The translations under genes were made by a program, and so were the position numbers. Under the pieces are notes generated by a model, which saw only the letters and a program-made list of their open reading frames with translations, did no database searches and had not been told where the DNA came from. A stretch of DNA of 11,481 nucleotides. It comes from an uncultured cyanobacterium. GTDB taxonomy: Bacteria; Cyanobacteriota; Vampirovibrionia; Gastranaerophilales; Gastranaerophilaceae. The stretch lies in the NCBI GenBank assembly GCA_945836835.1, contig CAMAML010000018.1, positions 1 to 11,481 on the forward strand, in the 5' to 3' direction. Positions 10,875 through 11,481 of the stretch are shown here, one piece after another (the stretch's first letter is position 1; each line of letters starts with the position of its first letter).

Positions 10875-11481
10875 ATGTTAACAAGAAGTTTTGGAGTGAG
10901 AATTGATGAATTTAAAAGAAACCACAAGGCGAAAGCCTTTACCCTTGCCGAAGGTGGACATAGTCCACTCTTGTACGGAGGTAGCCGAAGGCTACTCTTG
11001 TGTGGAGACGAGGGGACACAAGGTTCTCCACGCCTCGTAAAAAGGGGTTTTACTCTTGCCGAGGTTCTCATTACGTTAGGTGTTATCGGCGTTGTAGCGG
11101 CGGTGACGATGCCGACATTAGTCACGAATATTCAAGAAAGGGTTAGGAAAGAACAGGTTAGGACGGTTAAATATAAATTTACCAAAGCAACTGACAAGAT
11201 GAACTCACTCGGCAAAATCGGGCGGTATAATTCAACCATGGATTTTGTAAACGAACTCAAAAACCACTTGAGTATAGCAAAAATATGTGACAAGGACCAC
11301 CTTGGCGAATGCTGGGGCGGAGAAAGTTTTAGTAATATTGGGACAGGTAGCAGTCTAAAAACGTACAAGGTTGCTGAGTTAACAACGGGCAAAACTCTTG
11401 AGGCGTTGCAGGCAAATTCAGGCGATATGGATACAGTCGGGATTGTGACAGGTGACGGGACGCCAATTATCTTAACTTACG
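10875..11481 (+). CDS. Second type IV prepilin-like protein with inserted leader, partial at right edge
   Basis: The frame from the ATG at 10875 is open to the end of the window (202 codons). GGAGG seven bases upstream fixes the start. The true cleavage motif and helix are KRG-FTLAEVLITLGVIGVV, with Phe59 as the first mature residue, so the leader is 58 residues instead of the usual 6-12. A first FTLAE (residues 22-26, preceded by Ala) and the palindromic element fill the leader. Unlike the first prepilin, no internal ATG lies between the two motifs, so the long leader must be translated. The visible soluble part contains ICDKDHLGECWGG with two cysteines. The protein should be an inner-membrane pilin or pseudopilin processed by prepilin peptidase. 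It is transcribed from a near-consensus promoter next to a divergent XRE regulator. It shares little with the first prepilin beyond the N-terminus. Confidence 0.9.
   Translation, partial: MLTRSFGVRIDEFKRNHKAKAFTLAEGGHSPLLYGGSRRLLLCGDEGTQGSPRLVKRGFTLAEVLITLGVIGVVAAVTMPTLVTNIQERVRKEQVRTVKYKFTKATDKMNSLGKIGRYNSTMDFVNELKNHLSIAKICDKDHLGECWGGESFSNIGTGSSLKTYKVAELTTGKTLEALQANSGDMDTVGIVTGDGTPIILTY
10951..11040 (+). repeat. Palindromic element, copy 2, inside the second prepilin leader
   Basis: Three hairpin modules follow one another: GTGGAC-ATA-GTCCAC (10954-10968), GTAGCC-GAA-GGCTAC (10981-10995), and alternative stems CTTGTGT/ACACAAG or GTGGAGA/TCTCCAC further on. ACTCTTG ends each of the first two modules. 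FTLAE codons lie at 10938-10952 and 11049-11063, 111 bases (37 codons) apart. Compared with copy 1 it lacks 8 bases after 10980, so the distal half is read in another frame, yet no stop codon appears. Confidence 0.85.

Overview
The window looks like a chromosomal segment from a low-GC, diderm, probably gut-associated bacterium. The prepilin N-termini (GFTLAEVLITLGVIGVV), the OmpH/Skp-like periplasmic protein and the two-partner-secretion (TpsB) outer-membrane transporter all point to an outer membrane. From general familiarity with such prepilins, I think of the non-photosynthetic cyanobacterial relatives (Gastranaerophilales/Melainabacteria). That placement is inference and was not tested.

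Region 1 (1-2454, minus strand) is a tightly coupled operon read right to left from a good sigma-70 promoter. It holds a small radical SAM protein, an AT-rich 140-residue orphan (1-nt gap before it, 8-nt overlap after it), and the start of an ADP-forming acyl/acetyl-CoA synthetase that runs off the left edge. Region 2 (2472-3035) is a 290-bp non-coding element with near-perfect inverted ends, full of GAGCGAA-type repeats and hairpins, abutting a small acidic hypothetical gene. Region 3 (3160-4489) is a divergent pair: a type IV prepilin-like gene (minus) and an XRE-family regulator (plus). Region 4 (4490-5089) holds a probable unannotated small RNA (consensus promoter, about 67 nt, intrinsic terminator), a cluster of TATACAC sites and a 55-codon gene with a strong terminator. 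Region 5 (5104-7501) is a second XRE regulator followed by groES-groEL and a perfect 16-bp-stem terminator. Region 6 (7504-8114) has a hairpin repeat, a solo copy of a small palindromic element, and the OmpH/Skp-like gene. Region 7 (8364-10379) is an orphan TpsB-type transporter. Region 8 (10415-11481) is a second XRE/prepilin divergent pair, the prepilin running off the right edge.

The most interesting feature is a small (about 90-100 bp) hairpin-rich repeat. It lies inside both prepilin genes at the codons for the FTLAE cleavage-site motif. In both genes FTLAE is duplicated on either side of the insert and the frame is kept (47 and 37 codons between copies), yet most of the insert is read in different frames in the two genes. 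A solo copy (46/60 identical) sits exactly at the stop codon of the OmpH/Skp-like gene. Internal modules of the element contain ACTCTTG, which is also the core of the FTLAE codons, suggesting why it lands there. The second theme is regulatory: two XRE-prepilin head-to-head pairs in 7.5 kb, each with a strong prepilin promoter and repeated motifs at the promoters.

Most genes here serve the cell envelope (prepilins, TpsB, Skp-like chaperone) or protein folding (GroESL), with three small XRE regulators between them. No tRNA, rRNA, CRISPR array or transposase gene was seen.
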